Shown here piece by piece: positions 46,821 to 56,813 of a stretch of DNA of 64,000 nt (positions are counted from its first letter, which is position 1; each line of letters starts with the position of its first letter). Below the pieces are notes generated by a model that worked only from the letters and a program-made list of their open reading frames with translations, was not told the origin of the DNA and did no database searches. The translations under genes were made by a program, and so were the position numbers. This DNA is from Streptococcus xiaochunlingii (lineage in GTDB: Bacteria > Bacillota > Bacilli > Lactobacillales > Streptococcaceae), in contig NZ_VFSG01000004.1 in assembly GCF_006385805.1 (NCBI RefSeq), positions 23,617-87,616 of the forward strand. The letters run 5' to 3'.

Positions 46821-47810
46821 ATGAGTATTGGTATCATTATTGCTAGCCACGGTGAATTTGCAGCTGGAATCCACCAATCCGGCTCGATGATCTTTGGGGA
46901 TCAAGAGAAAGTTCAAGTGGTTACGTTCATGCCAAGTGAAGGCCCGGATGATCTCTATGCTAAATTCAATGCAGCTGTTGCCGCATTTGATGCAGAAGAT
47001 GAAGTCTTGGTTTTGGCTGACCTTTGGAGTGGTTCTCCATTTAACCAAGCAAGTCGCGTCATGGGAGAAAATCCAGATCGTAAATTTGCGATCATTACAG
47101 GATTAAACCTTCCGATGTTGATTCAAGCTTATACAGAACGTTTGATGGATGCAAATGCCGGCGTTGATAAAGTCGCTGCAAACATCATTAAGGAAGCAAA
47201 AGACGGTGTCAAAGCTCTTCCAGAAGAATTGAATCCTGTTGAAGAAGCTAGTACAGCCGCTGCTGCTCCTGTAGCCCAAGCTGCTATTCCAGAAGGAACA
47301 GTTATCGGAGATGGAAAACTCAAGATTAACCTTGCCCGCTTAGATACACGTCTTCTTCATGGACAAGTCGCAACTGCTTGGACACCTGATTCAAAAGCCG
47401 ATCGGATCATTGTTGCTTCAGATTCTGTTGCCAAAGATGAACTCCGTAAGGAATTGATCAAACAAGCGGCACCAAATGGTGTGAAAGCAAACGTTGTCCC
47501 AATTCAAAAATTGATCGACGTTGCAAAAGATCCACGTTTTGGAAATACCCATGCTTTGATCTTATTTGAAACACCTCAAGATGCTCTTCGCGCCATCGAA
47601 GGTGGTGTTCCGATTAAAACCTTGAACGTTGGTTCAATGGCCCACTCAACTGGTAAAACCATGGTGAACAATGTGTTATCAATGGATAAAGATGATGTGG
47701 CTACATTTGAAAAAATGCGTGATCTTGGAGTAGAATTTGACGTCCGTAAAGTGCCAAATGACTCTAAGAAAGATTTGTTTGACTTAATTAACAAAGCTAA
47801 CGTTCAATAA
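46821..47810 (+). CDS. manL: Mannose-family PTS, EIIAB component
   Basis: The fused IIA-IIB protein (329 residues) passes phosphate from HPr to the sugar entering through IIC-IID. IIA phospho-His is H10 (IIIASHGEF); a linker rich in Ala and Pro (about 138-160) joins IIB with phospho-His H180 ([15 protein letters not shown]). The man system takes up glucose, mannose, glucosamine and similar sugars and in streptococci also affects catabolite control. I start at 46821, ten bases after GGAGG; the ATG-like codon nine bases earlier lies too close to that site. Confidence 0.96.
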   Translation: MSIGIIIASHGEFAAGIHQSGSMIFGDQEKVQVVTFMPSEGPDDLYAKFNAAVAAFDAEDEVLVLADLWSGSPFNQASRVMGENPDRKFAIITGLNLPMLIQAYTERLMDANAGVDKVAANIIKEAKDGVKALPEELNPVEEASTAAAAPVAQAAIPEGTVIGDGKLKINLARLDTRLLHGQVATAWTPDSKADRIIVASDSVAKDELRKELIKQAAPNGVKANVVPIQKLIDVAKDPRFGNTHALILFETPQDALRAIEGGVPIKTLNVGSMAHSTGKTMVNNVLSMDKDDVATFEKMRDLGVEFDVRKVPNDSKKDLFDLINKANVQ

Positions 47811-47837
47811 TCGATTACTTACGAAAGGATTTTAAAC

Positions 47838-48641
47838 ATGTCTATTATTTCTATGGTATTAGTGGTCGTTGTTGCCTTCTTAGCAGGTCTTGAAGGTATC
47901 CTTGACCAATTCCAATTCCACCAACCCCTTGTTGCTTGTACCTTAATCGGTTTGGTAACAGGTAATTTGACTGCTGGCATTATGCTTGGTGGTTCACTTC
48001 AATTTATTGCACTTGGCTGGGCAAACATTGGTGCCGCAGTTGCACCCGATGCTGCCCTTGCATCTGTCGCTGCTGCCATCATCATGGTACTTGGGGGAGA
48101 CTTCAGTACAAAAGGAATCGCTGTCGCTCAAGGTGTCGCTATTCCACTTGCAGTTGCTGGTCTTTTCTTGACCATGATCGTCCGTACCCTTTCCGTTGGT
48201 TTGGTTCACACTGCCGACGCTGCTGCTAGAAAAGGGGATATCAAAGGTGTAGAACGCGCTCACTTTGTGGCCCTTCTTCTTCAAGGTCTTCGTATCGCCA
48301 TTCCTGCAGCCCTCTTGTTGATGATTCCTGCTGAAACTGTCAAAACTGCTCTTGAACAAATGCCAAAATGGCTCTCTGATGGAATGCAAATCGGTGGTGG
48401 TATGGTTGTAGCCGTTGGTTATGCCATGGTTATCAACATGATGGCGAGCCGTGAAGTATGGCCATTCTTTGCCATCGGTTTTGCTCTTGCAGCTGTTAGC
48501 CAATTGACCTTGATCGCTCTTGGAGCAATCGGTGTTGCTCTTGCCTTAATCTACCTTTCACTCTCTAAGAAAGGTGGCAATGGAGGTGGCGGAGCCGCTA
48601 CTTCTAACGATCCAATCGGCGACATTCTCGAAGACTACTAA
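47838..48641 (+). CDS. manM: Mannose-family PTS, EIIC component
   Basis: The membrane permease subunit (267 residues) with about seven hydrophobic segments, starting MSIISMVLVVVVAFLAGLEGILDQFQFHQPL; the GGSLQFIALGWANIGAAVAPD stretch is a IIC-man mark. It ends in a Gly-rich tail (KKGGNGGGGAATSND). It forms the sugar channel with IID and is also a known receptor for class IIa bacteriocins. GAAAGGA precedes the ATG. Confidence 0.96.
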   Translation: MSIISMVLVVVVAFLAGLEGILDQFQFHQPLVACTLIGLVTGNLTAGIMLGGSLQFIALGWANIGAAVAPDAALASVAAAIIMVLGGDFSTKGIAVAQGVAIPLAVAGLFLTMIVRTLSVGLVHTADAAARKGDIKGVERAHFVALLLQGLRIAIPAALLLMIPAETVKTALEQMPKWLSDGMQIGGGMVVAVGYAMVINMMASREVWPFFAIGFALAAVSQLTLIALGAIGVALALIYLSLSKKGGNGGGGAATSNDPIGDILEDY

Positions 48642-48659
48642 GAAAGGTGTGACACTATC

Positions 48660-49571
48660 ATGACTGAAAAATTACAATTATCTAAATCAGATCGTCAAAA
48701 AGTTTGGTGGCGTTCAACCTTCTTGCAAGGTTCTTGGAACTATGAACGGATGCAAAACTTGGGTTGGGCATACTCATTGATCCCAGCTATCAAAAAACTC
48801 TACACAAAGAAAGAAGACCAAGCGGCTGCTCTTGAGCGTCACATGGAATTCTTTAACACTCACCCATACGTTGCCGCTCCTATCATCGGGGTAACGCTTG
48901 CTCTTGAAGAAGAAAGAGCAAACGGTGCCGCTATTGACGATGCTGCCATCCAAGGGGTTAAAATTGGTATGATGGGTCCTTTGGCGGGTATCGGAGATCC
49001 AGTCTTCTGGTTTACAGTACGTCCTATCCTTGGTGCCCTTGGTGCATCACTTGCTGCGTCTGGTAACATCCTTGGCCCACTCATCTTCTTTATCGCATGG
49101 AATGCGATTCGTATGGCCTTCTTGTGGTACACGCAAGAACTTGGTTACAAAGCAGGTTCTGAAATTACCAAAGATATGTCTGGTGGGATCTTGCAAGACA
49201 TCACTAAAGGGGCTTCTATCCTTGGGATGTTCATCCTCGCTGTCTTGGTAGAACGTTGGGTATCTATTAAATTCGTCTTCAATGTTTCTTCTGTCAAATT
49301 AGACGACAAAGCTTATATCCATTGGGATAAACTTCCTGAAGGTTTCAAAGGAATTCAAGAAGCCTTCGCTCAAGTTGGTTCAGGCCTATCTCAAACACCT
49401 GAAAAAGTTACAACTTTCCAACAAAACTTGGATTCATTGATTCCTGGTTTGATGGGATTGCTTCTTACTTTTGCTTGTATGTGGTTGTTGAAGAAAAAAG
49501 TATCTCCAATCACTATCATCATCGCTCTCTTTGTAATCGGTGTATTAGCACACGTTGCTGGCTTGATGTAA
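48660..49571 (+). CDS. manN: Mannose-family PTS, EIID component
   Basis: The second membrane subunit (303 residues). It begins MTEKLQLSKSDRQKVWWRSTFLQGSWNYERMQNLGWAYSL, includes the conserved GVTLALEEERANG and KIGMMGPLAGIGDPVFW segments, and ends with hydrophobic helices. It pairs with IIC in the transporter. GAAAGGTG precedes the start 19 bases after manM. A terminator follows. Confidence 0.96.
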   Translation: MTEKLQLSKSDRQKVWWRSTFLQGSWNYERMQNLGWAYSLIPAIKKLYTKKEDQAAALERHMEFFNTHPYVAAPIIGVTLALEEERANGAAIDDAAIQGVKIGMMGPLAGIGDPVFWFTVRPILGALGASLAASGNILGPLIFFIAWNAIRMAFLWYTQELGYKAGSEITKDMSGGILQDITKGASILGMFILAVLVERWVSIKFVFNVSSVKLDDKAYIHWDKLPEGFKGIQEAFAQVGSGLSQTPEKVTTFQQNLDSLIPGLMGLLLTFACMWLLKKKVSPITIIIALFVIGVLAHVAGLM

Positions 49572-49584
49572 GCAAAGATCAACT

Positions 49585-49613
49585 AAAAAGAAGGTTTCGG
49601 CCTTCTTTTTATT
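49585..49613 (+). terminator. Terminator of manLMN
   Basis: AAAAAGAAGG (49585-49594) pairs with CCTTCTTTTT (49601-49610) around TTTCGG. Confidence 0.92.
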
Positions 49614-49614
49614 A

Positions 49615-49623
49615 TGATATAAT
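49615..49623 (+). promoter_or_regulatory. Extended -10 promoter of the DUF956 gene
   Basis: TGATATAAT directly after the man terminator, 28 bases before the start codon. The -35 is not evident. Confidence 0.6.
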
Positions 49624-49651
49624 GGAGTGAACAGCAATACAGGAGGATCTC

Positions 49652-50020
49652 ATGGCTCAATCATTGAATAAAACCGTTGAATTCCATACTACAGGGGTTT
49701 CTTACCTTGGAGTGGGGGGAAAGGTTGGAAAAATCCTAGTCGGGAATGCCGCTTTTGAATTTTATGCGGATGCAAATGTAGAAGACTACATCCAAATTCC
49801 CTGGCAAGAAATCGAGCGAATCGGAGCCAATGTATCCGGACGTAAAATTAGCCGCCATTTTGAAATCTATACCAGAGAATCAAAATTTCTCTTTGCTTCA
49901 AAAGACTCTGGAAAAATTTTAAAGATTGCTCGGGAACATCTAGGAAATGATAAAATTGTCAAACTTCCTACGTTGATCCAAATCATCACGGCTAAAATTA
50001 AAAATCTATTTGCAAAATAG
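49652..50020 (+). CDS. manO: DUF956 (ManO-like) protein
   Basis: A 122-residue protein (MAQSLNKTVEFHTTGVSYLGVGGKVGKILVG) of the DUF956 family, which follows mannose-PTS genes in lactic acid bacteria and is sometimes named ManO. A regulatory or accessory role in sugar uptake is likely from context, but the activity is not established. AGGAGGATCTC precedes the start. It is separated from manN by a terminator and has its own -10 element. Confidence 0.88.
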   Translation: MAQSLNKTVEFHTTGVSYLGVGGKVGKILVGNAAFEFYADANVEDYIQIPWQEIERIGANVSGRKISRHFEIYTRESKFLFASKDSGKILKIAREHLGNDKIVKLPTLIQIITAKIKNLFAK

Positions 50021-50038
50021 GATCTTTTCTTGTATAAT
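50010..50038 (+). promoter_or_regulatory. Promoter of serS
   Basis: TTGCAA (50010-50015), a 17-base spacer and TATAAT (50033-50038); it overlaps the end of the DUF956 gene. Confidence 0.88.
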
Positions 50039-50044
50039 AGACGC

Positions 50045-50222
50045 AAACGGATAAGTAAGTTAAGAGGCTCTTTCAGAAAGTCTGCGGTTGCTGCGAGCAG
50101 ATAGAAATCTTAATTGAAATTCTACCGTTTCTTTAAAATACAATATCGAATCAAGTGCACACCTGTGAAGTTGGATGGAACCGTGGCTCTGCCACTCCAA
50201 CACTCTAACAGGTGTGTTTTTT
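50045..50222 (+). ncRNA. T-box leader of serS
   Basis: The distal stem I signature AGAAAGTCTGCGGTTGCTGC followed by GAGCAG (about 50075-50100) is typical of T-boxes. The core GGATGGAACCGTGG (50173-50186) is a diverged T-box sequence. TCT at 50121-50123 is a plausible serine specifier. The terminator form pairs CACACCTGT (50158-50166) with ACAGGTGTG (50208-50216) and ends in TTTTTT. Uncharged tRNA-Ser should favour readthrough into serS. Confidence 0.88.
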
Positions 50223-50237
50223 GTTAAAGGAGAAGCT

Positions 50238-51515
50238 ATGTTAGATATTAAACGAATTCGTACAGACTTTGATGCTGTTGCTAAAAAATTGGCAACACGT
50301 GGCGTAGATGCAGCTATTTTGAATGAAATGAAAGAAATCGATGCTAAACGTCGAGATATCTTAGTCAAAGTAGAAAATCTTAAAGCAGAGCGTAACACTG
50401 TATCTGCTGAAATCGCACAAGCTAAACGCAACAAGGAAAATGCAGATGATAAGATTGCTGCCATGCAAACCCTCTCTGCAGAAGTCAAAGCATTGGATAC
50501 AGAATTGGCTGAAATCGATGCAAAATTGACAGAATTTACTACGACTCTTCCAAACATCCCTGCTGATAGCGTGCCTGTTGGAGCTGATGAAGATGATAAC
50601 GTAGAAGTTCGCCGTTGGGGAACTCCTCGCGAGTTTGACTTCGAACCTAAAGCTCACTGGGACCTTGGAGAAGACTTAGACATCCTTGACTGGGAACGTG
50701 GTGGAAAAGTCACTGGCGCTCGTTTCCTCTTCTACAAGGGGCTTGGAGCTCGCTTAGAACGTGCTATCTATAACTTTATGTTGGATGAGCATGGCAAGGA
50801 AGGATACACAGAAGTCATCACCCCTTACATGGTCAACCACGATTCTATGTTTGGTACTGGTCAATATCCAAAATTCAAGGAAGATACTTTTGAACTCAGC
50901 GACACCAACTATGTCTTGATTCCAACTGCTGAAGTTCCACTGACCAACTACTACCGTGATGAAATCATTGATGGTAAAGATCTACCAATCTACTTTACTG
51001 CTATGAGTCCATCTTTCCGTTCTGAAGCTGGTTCTGCTGGTCGTGATACTCGTGGTTTGATTCGTTTGCACCAATTCCATAAGGTAGAAATGGTCAAATT
51101 TGCCAAACCGGAAGAATCATATGAAGAATTGGAAAAGATGACAGCTAACGCTGAAAACATCCTTCAAAAATTGAACTTGCCATACCGTGTCGTGGCTCTC
51201 TCAACAGGAGACATGGGATTCTCAGCTGCTAAGACTTATGACTTGGAAGTCTGGATTCCAGCGCAAAATACCTACCGTGAAATCTCAAGCTGTTCCAACA
51301 CAGAAGATTTCCAAGCCCGCCGTGCGCAAATCCGCTACCGTGACGAAGCAGATGGTAAAGTCAAACTTCTTCACACCTTGAACGGTTCTGGATTGGCTGT
51401 TGGACGTACCGTTGCTGCTATTCTTGAAAATTATCAAAATGAAGATGGTTCTGTAACCATTCCTGAAGTCCTTCGTCCATACATGGGTGGCGCTGAAGTC
51501 ATCGCACCAAAATAA
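50238..51515 (+). CDS. serS: Seryl-tRNA synthetase
   Basis: It charges tRNA-Ser. The 425-residue protein has the N-terminal tRNA-binding coiled coil (about 25-105, for example [21 protein letters not shown]) and a class II core with motif 2 [21 protein letters not shown] and motif 3 [19 protein letters not shown]. The start follows AAAGGAGAAGCT. It is under the T-box leader upstream. Confidence 0.97.
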   Translation: MLDIKRIRTDFDAVAKKLATRGVDAAILNEMKEIDAKRRDILVKVENLKAERNTVSAEIAQAKRNKENADDKIAAMQTLSAEVKALDTELAEIDAKLTEFTTTLPNIPADSVPVGADEDDNVEVRRWGTPREFDFEPKAHWDLGEDLDILDWERGGKVTGARFLFYKGLGARLERAIYNFMLDEHGKEGYTEVITPYMVNHDSMFGTGQYPKFKEDTFELSDTNYVLIPTAEVPLTNYYRDEIIDGKDLPIYFTAMSPSFRSEAGSAGRDTRGLIRLHQFHKVEMVKFAKPEESYEELEKMTANAENILQKLNLPYRVVALSTGDMGFSAAKTYDLEVWIPAQNTYREISSCSNTEDFQARRAQIRYRDEADGKVKLLHTLNGSGLAVGRTVAAILENYQNEDGSVTIPEVLRPYMGGAEVIAPK

Positions 51516-51518
51516 AGT

Positions 51519-51559
51519 TAAAAAAACTGAGTCTTGCAAATTGCAAGCTCAGTTTTTTA
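51519..51559. terminator. Bidirectional terminator between serS and accA
   Basis: A nearly perfect palindrome with AAAAAACTGAG and CTCAGTTTTTT arms and TTGCAA inner arms serves both convergent genes. Confidence 0.92.
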
Positions 51560-52327
51560 ATATTTACGAAAACGTTGGTAACGTTGCTCTAGAAGTTCTT
51601 CGAGAGGCAATGCTTGTAGCTCCTTCAATTCTGCTTGGATTTCCTTCTTCACTTGAGCTAGTAGTTCGCCATTGGAAAAACCATGCTCGGGAATCACCTT
51701 GTCCACAATATCCATATTCAACAACTCATGCGAAGTAATCTTCATCAATTCAGCTGCTTCCATGGCACGGCTTCCGTCTTTCCAGAGAATAGAAGCAAAC
51801 CCTTCTGGACTCAAAACTGCATAAATGGAGTTCTCCAGCATCCAGACCTTGTCTGCTACACCAAGAGCTAGGGCACCACCTGAGCCACCTTCTCCGATAA
51901 TAATCGCGATAATCGGAACTTTTAAGTCACTCATTTCCATGAGATTGCGGGCAATAGCCTCACCCTGTCCCCGCTCTTCAGCGCCAACACCCGGATAAGC
52001 ACCCGCAGTATTGATGAAGGTTATTACTGGACGACCAAATTTCTCCGCCTGTTTCATCAGACGCAAGGCTTTTCGATAGCCTTCTGGGTGGGGTTGGCCA
52101 AAGTTTCGACTGAGGTTGTCCTGAAGATTCTTTCCTTTTTGAATCCCCACAACCGTTACCGCTTGATCCCCTAACCAGCCAATTCCGCCAATTACTGCAC
52201 CGTCATCTCGGAAATTTCGATCTCCATGCAATTCGATAAAGTTATCAAAAATTCCATGAGCATAATCGAGAGCTGTCAAACGTCCTTGGTCACGAGCTTC
52301 TTTAATAATTTGTGTTATTCTTGTCAT
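51557..52327 (-). CDS. accA: Acetyl-CoA carboxylase carboxyltransferase, alpha subunit
   Basis: With AccD it transfers the carboxyl group from biotin to acetyl-CoA, forming malonyl-CoA, the first committed step of fatty acid synthesis. The 256 residues show the crotonase-like fold with oxyanion-forming [15 protein letters not shown] and the [17 protein letters not shown] stretch. It is a little shorter than the E. coli protein, as in other streptococci. Its start overlaps the accD stop by one base. It is the last gene of the fab cluster. Confidence 0.97.
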   Translation of the reverse strand: MTRITQIIKEARDQGRLTALDYAHGIFDNFIELHGDRNFRDDGAVIGGIGWLGDQAVTVVGIQKGKNLQDNLSRNFGQPHPEGYRKALRLMKQAEKFGRPVITFINTAGAYPGVGAEERGQGEAIARNLMEMSDLKVPIIAIIIGEGGSGGALALGVADKVWMLENSIYAVLSPEGFASILWKDGSRAMEAAELMKITSHELLNMDIVDKVIPEHGFSNGELLAQVKKEIQAELKELQALPLEELLEQRYQRFRKY

Positions 52328-53187
52328 TACTTCCCTCCATGAAAGGCTAACAAGTCTGCGATTGTTGAACGCATCTCACTACGCTGGACAATCACATCCA
52401 CAAAGCCATGCTCCTGTAAAAATTCAGCCTTTTGGAAATTATCCGGCAACTGTTCTCGTACAGTAGACTCGATCACTCGTCGACCTGCAAATCCCACAAG
52501 GGCTTGACTCTCTGCAATGATAATATCTCCTTCCATTGCAAAAGACGCCGTTACCCCTCCTGTTGTTGGGTCTGTTAGAACTGTCAGATAAAATAAGCCT
52601 GCTTTTGAGTGTCTTTGAACAGCTGCAGAGATTTTAGCCATCTGCATCAAACTGACGATTCCTTCTTGCATTCGAGCACCACCAGAAGCGGTAAAGAGCA
52701 CGACTGGGAGTTTTTCTTCTGTCGCCAATTCAAATAGACGCGTAATCTTTTCACCGACCACAGAGCCCATAGAAGCCATGATGAAATTAGAATCCATAAT
52801 ACCAAGAGCCACTTGATGGCTACCGATCTTTGCAGTTCCTGTTAGCACAGCTTCATCAAGTCCTGTCAATTCACGAACAGCCGCCAATTTCTTCTTGTAG
52901 TTTGGAAACTTAAGCGGGTCCTTGGTCTCAATACCCGTAAACAATTCAATAAAGCTTCCTGGATCAATCGTCAATTGAAGTCGCTCAACCGCAGAGATGC
53001 GGAAGGTATAACCACACTTAGGACACAGACGTTCACTTCCTAGATCCTTTTGGTAAATCGTATGTTTACAACCCGGACACTGAGAAAACAACTCATCTGG
53101 AACCTCTGGTTTTGGCTGAGGTGCTTCAATGGCCGACCGATTGGGATTAATTCGAATGTACTTATCTTTTTTAGAAAATAAAGCCAT
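52327..53187 (-). CDS. accD: Acetyl-CoA carboxylase carboxyltransferase, beta subunit
   Basis: The zinc-containing half of the carboxyltransferase (286 residues). The N-terminal zinc ribbon uses C37, C40, C55 and C58 (CPGC and CPKC). The core has [21 protein letters not shown] and the [16 protein letters not shown] oxyanion segment. I start at MALFSKKDK (53187), after AAGGAGAAGTTG; a start 16 codons upstream would cover that site. Confidence 0.97.
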   Translation of the reverse strand: MALFSKKDKYIRINPNRSAIEAPQPKPEVPDELFSQCPGCKHTIYQKDLGSERLCPKCGYTFRISAVERLQLTIDPGSFIELFTGIETKDPLKFPNYKKKLAAVRELTGLDEAVLTGTAKIGSHQVALGIMDSNFIMASMGSVVGEKITRLFELATEEKLPVVLFTASGGARMQEGIVSLMQMAKISAAVQRHSKAGLFYLTVLTDPTTGGVTASFAMEGDIIIAESQALVGFAGRRVIESTVREQLPDNFQKAEFLQEHGFVDVIVQRSEMRSTIADLLAFHGGK

Positions 53188-53275
53188 CAACTTCTCCTTA
53201 CTTGGTAAAAGAACTTTGTAATTGTGCGCGTTCATTCCTTGTGAAAATGAATCTCACATTTACAAAGTTCAATGT

Positions 53276-54643
53276 TTATTGATTTTTCTGATAATTTGGT
53301 AAAAATGTCTCCATCAGAAAGGCGGTATCGTAGTCACCAGCAATCACATTCGAATCTGAAATCAAATCCAATTGAAAATCACTGTTGGTCATTACACCGT
53401 CAATTTCCAACTCATAGAGGGCGCGTTGCATCTTCATCAAGGCATCAAAACGATTCTCTCCATGGACAATGATTTTGGCAATCATACTATCGTAGTAAGG
53501 TGGAATCGTATAGCCAGGGTAGACAGCTGAATCCACGCGCAAGCCGACTCCTCCACTTGGAAGATAGAGATTGGTGATTTTTCCTGGACTTGGTGCAAAG
53601 TTAAAGGCAGGATTTTCTGCATTGATCCGGCATTCAATTGCATGGCCAGAAATTTGAATATCTTCTTGACGAACAGACAATTCTTGCCCAGCAGCAATTT
53701 TAATTTGCTCTTTCACGATATCAATTCCTGTGACAAATTCTGTCACGGGATGCTCTACTTGAACCCGAGTGTTCATCTCCATGAAGTAAAATTCGCCTTT
53801 ACCTTCATCGTAAAGAAACTCGATTGTCCCAGCATTTTCATAGCCAACAGATTCTGCTGCGCGGACAGCTGCAGATCCGATTTGGTCTCGAATTGTCTTA
53901 CCGATTGCTACGGATGGAGATTCTTCGAGGACTTTTTGGTTGTTTCTTTGAAGGGAACAATCCCGTTCACCCAAATGAACCACATGTCCAAATTGGTCAG
54001 CCAGGATTTGAACTTCAATATGACGAGCTGGGTAAATGACGCGTTCAAGGTACATAGCTCCATTGCCAAAGGCCGCCTTAGCTTCTGTCGAAGCAGATTC
54101 AAAAGCTGGAACTAGGTCTTCTGCCCGTTCTACTTTACGGATTCCTTTACCGCCACCTCCAGCTGATGCTTTCAGCATGACAGGATAACCAATCCGATCG
54201 GCAACTTCCAAGGCTTCTTCTGCTGTATGAACTTCTCCATCTGATCCTGGAATAACAGGCACGCCTGCTTTGATCATTTGTGCTCGGGCATTAATTTTAT
54301 CACCCATCATATCCATGACAGATCCTGATGGTCCGATAAACTTAATCCCGACTTCTTCACACATGGTGGCAAACTTCGAATTTTCACTCAAAAATCCAAA
54401 TCCTGGGTGAATCGCTTCTGATCCAGTCAAAACTGCTGCGGATAAAACAGCATTCATGTTCAAATAAGACTCGGTTGACTTGGCAGGCCCAATACAAACT
54501 GCTTCATCCGCTAGTAAGGTATGCAAGGCTTCCTTATCAGCCGTTGAATAGACAGCGACTGTTTCAATTCCTAATTCACGAGCAGCTCGAATAATCCGGA
54601 CCGCAATTTCACCACGATTCGCGATTAAAATTTTTCGGAACAT
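53276..54643 (-). CDS. accC: Acetyl-CoA carboxylase, biotin carboxylase subunit
   Basis: It carboxylates the biotin on AccB with ATP and bicarbonate. The 455-residue ATP-grasp enzyme starts MFRKILIANRGEIAVRI; KASAGGGGKGIRKV is the ATP glycine loop, and MEMNTRVQVEHPVTEFVTGID holds the catalytic Glu/Asn/Arg. The start follows AGGGAGGTTTCT. It follows fabZ by ten bases in the operon. Confidence 0.97.
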   Translation of the reverse strand: MFRKILIANRGEIAVRIIRAARELGIETVAVYSTADKEALHTLLADEAVCIGPAKSTESYLNMNAVLSAAVLTGSEAIHPGFGFLSENSKFATMCEEVGIKFIGPSGSVMDMMGDKINARAQMIKAGVPVIPGSDGEVHTAEEALEVADRIGYPVMLKASAGGGGKGIRKVERAEDLVPAFESASTEAKAAFGNGAMYLERVIYPARHIEVQILADQFGHVVHLGERDCSLQRNNQKVLEESPSVAIGKTIRDQIGSAAVRAAESVGYENAGTIEFLYDEGKGEFYFMEMNTRVQVEHPVTEFVTGIDIVKEQIKIAAGQELSVRQEDIQISGHAIECRINAENPAFNFAPSPGKITNLYLPSGGVGLRVDSAVYPGYTIPPYYDSMIAKIIVHGENRFDALMKMQRALYELEIDGVMTNSDFQLDLISDSNVIAGDYDTAFLMETFLPNYQKNQ

Positions 54644-54653
54644 AGAAACCTCC

Positions 54654-55076
54654 CTAGTTACCAATTGCAAATGTTAGGGTCCCGCTAGCAGCTAATTTCC
54701 CATCGACTTCCGCTTTTGCTTCCACGACCGCAATCGAACCACGACGCTTGACAAAGGTAGCCGTCATCACGAGCTGATCTCCCGGAACGACTTGTTTTTT
54801 AAATTTAACCTTATCCATTCCAGCATAAAAGACTAATTTCCCTTTATTTTCTGGTTTGGATAATTCTAAGACACCGGCAGTTTGTGCCAAGGCTTCCATA
54901 ATGAGGACACCTGGCATTACTGGGTAGCTTGGAAAGTGCCCATTAAAGAAGGGCTCATTAATCGTCACATTCTTAATGGCTACAATCGTATCCTCACTTG
55001 TTTCAAGGACGCGATCCACCAACAACATCGGATAGCGATGCGGAAGAGCCTCTTTAATAGCTTGAATATCGATCAT
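54654..55076 (-). CDS. fabZ: 3-hydroxyacyl-ACP dehydratase FabZ
   Basis: It removes water from 3-hydroxyacyl-ACP in each elongation round. The 140-residue hot-dog-fold protein has the catalytic [21 protein letters not shown] segment (His and, further on, Glu). FabZ in streptococci supplies trans-2-enoyl-ACP to FabK and FabM. It overlaps accB by four bases. Confidence 0.97.
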   Translation of the reverse strand: MIDIQAIKEALPHRYPMLLVDRVLETSEDTIVAIKNVTINEPFFNGHFPSYPVMPGVLIMEALAQTAGVLELSKPENKGKLVFYAGMDKVKFKKQVVPGDQLVMTATFVKRRGSIAVVEAKAEVDGKLAASGTLTFAIGN

Positions 55077-55561
55077 TTAATCCGTACCAATCCTTTCCCA
55101 AACTCAACCATTTCTTCATTTGAAACAAGGATTTCAGTGACAATTCCATCCTTTGGTGCAGGAACTTCGTTCATAACTTTCATCGCTTCAATAATCAATA
55201 GGGTTTGGCCTTTTGAAACGCTATCTCCAACCTGAACAAAAGCTGGTTTATCTGGACCTGAAGCTAAATAAGCTACACCAACAAGAGGACTTTCAACCAC
55301 TTCCCCTTCTGCTGCTACTGCTGGACTTGCTTCAGGAGCTGGTGCTGAAGAAGCAACTGGTTCTTCAGCAAGAACAACAGGGCTCTCAACAGCAGGTGCC
55401 ACTTCTTGAACTACTGGAGCTGGCGTAGCCGGTTGTGGGCTAGCTACACTGCCAGCATTTTTACTAAATGATAGCACATCCGTTGCATTTTGATAGCTAA
55501 ATTCACGAAGACTAGATTGGTCAAATTGACTCATTAGGTCTTTAATCTCTTGAATATTCAC
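55073..55561 (-). CDS. accB: Biotin carboxyl carrier protein of acetyl-CoA carboxylase
   Basis: The biotin carrier (162 residues). The C-terminal biotinyl domain carries [11 protein letters not shown] with biotinylated K128. Before it, an Ala/Pro/Val/Glu-rich flexible linker (about 40-88) lets the arm swing between AccC and AccAD. The start lies next to the fabF stop. Confidence 0.97.
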   Translation of the reverse strand: MNIQEIKDLMSQFDQSSLREFSYQNATDVLSFSKNAGSVASPQPATPAPVVQEVAPAVESPVVLAEEPVASSAPAPEASPAVAAEGEVVESPLVGVAYLASGPDKPAFVQVGDSVSKGQTLLIIEAMKVMNEVPAPKDGIVTEILVSNEEMVEFGKGLVRIK

Positions 55562-55562
55562 T

Positions 55563-56795
55563 TTATCCCTCCCAACGTTTAAAGGCTAAGACAGCATTGT
55601 GTCCTCCAAATCCAAATGTATTGGAAATAGCATAGGAAATCGGACGTTCTTGCCCTTCACCAAAGATGACATTGGCTTCAATATAATCTGATAACTCTTG
55701 TGTTCCAGCAGTTTTTGGAACATATTGATGGCGAATTGCTTCAATCGTCGCAATAGCTTCAACTGCCCCTGCTGCTCCCAAGAGGTGACCTGTAAATGAT
55801 TTTGTAGAAGATACTGGAACTTCTGTACCAAATACAGAAACGATTGCACCACTTTCTCCTTTTTCATTTGCTGGAGTAGAGGTACCATGGGCATTGACAT
55901 AATCAACTTGAGCTGGTTCAATTTCTGCCTCATCCAAAGCCAACTTCATTGCTTTAATAGCACCTTGACCTTCTGGATGTGGAGAAGTCATATGGTAAGC
56001 ATCACAAGTATTTCCGTAACCCACGACTTCAGCAAGAATGGTTGCACCACGTTTTTCAGCGTGTTCCAAACTTTCAAGTACCAACATTCCTGATCCTTCC
56101 CCCATCACAAAACCATTCCGATCTTTATCAAATGGAATAGAAGCACGAGTTGGATCTTCTGTTGTTGAAAGAGCTGTTAGGGCTTGGAAACCGGCGATTG
56201 CAAATGGTGTAATAGAAGCTTCAGAACCACCGACCAACATCAAATCTTGGAAACCAAACTTGATAGCGCGGAAAGCATCCCCAATCGCATCATTGGAAGA
56301 GGCACAAGCAGTATTGATCGATTTACAAATTCCATTAGCTCCAAAACGCATGGCAACATTACCAGATGCCATATTTGGCAAAGCTTTTGGAAGGGTCATT
56401 GGTTTGACACGTTTTGGTCCTTTTTCATGCAAACGAATCACTTGATCTTCGATTTCTTTGATACCACCAATACCAGAAGCAACAATGACACCAAAACGAT
56501 CTTTATCAATAGCTTCTACGTCTAAACCTGCATGATTCACAGCTTCTTGAGCGGCATACAAGGCATACAAAGAGTAGTTGTCAAAGCGGTTTGTATCTTT
56601 CTTGATAAAGTACTTATCAAATGGGAAATCTTGGATTTCAGCTGCATTATGAACAGCAAAGTCACTGTGGTCAAATTTTGTAATTGGACCAATTCCAATC
56701 TTTCCTTCTTTTAAGCTATTCCAAAATTCTTCTGGAGTGTTCCCGATTGGAGATGTCAAACCATAGCCTGTTACAACAACACGATTTAATTTCAT
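55563..56795 (-). CDS. fabF: 3-oxoacyl-ACP synthase II FabF
   Basis: It elongates acyl-ACP by condensing it with malonyl-ACP. The 410 residues have the thiolase fold with nucleophile C164 (NTACASSND) and the two His in NAHGTSTP and SFTGHLLGAAG. It begins MKLNRVVVTGYGLTSPIGN. Lies between fabG and accB. Confidence 0.97.
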   Translation of the reverse strand: MKLNRVVVTGYGLTSPIGNTPEEFWNSLKEGKIGIGPITKFDHSDFAVHNAAEIQDFPFDKYFIKKDTNRFDNYSLYALYAAQEAVNHAGLDVEAIDKDRFGVIVASGIGGIKEIEDQVIRLHEKGPKRVKPMTLPKALPNMASGNVAMRFGANGICKSINTACASSNDAIGDAFRAIKFGFQDLMLVGGSEASITPFAIAGFQALTALSTTEDPTRASIPFDKDRNGFVMGEGSGMLVLESLEHAEKRGATILAEVVGYGNTCDAYHMTSPHPEGQGAIKAMKLALDEAEIEPAQVDYVNAHGTSTPANEKGESGAIVSVFGTEVPVSSTKSFTGHLLGAAGAVEAIATIEAIRHQYVPKTAGTQELSDYIEANVIFGEGQERPISYAISNTFGFGGHNAVLAFKRWEG

Positions 56796-56813
56796 TTCAA
56801 AACCTACCTCTTT

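Noticed and set aside
50060..50557. Minus-strand frame of 165 codons across the serS leader and 5' end
   Set aside because: It crosses a T-box and the start of serS, both with strong independent support.
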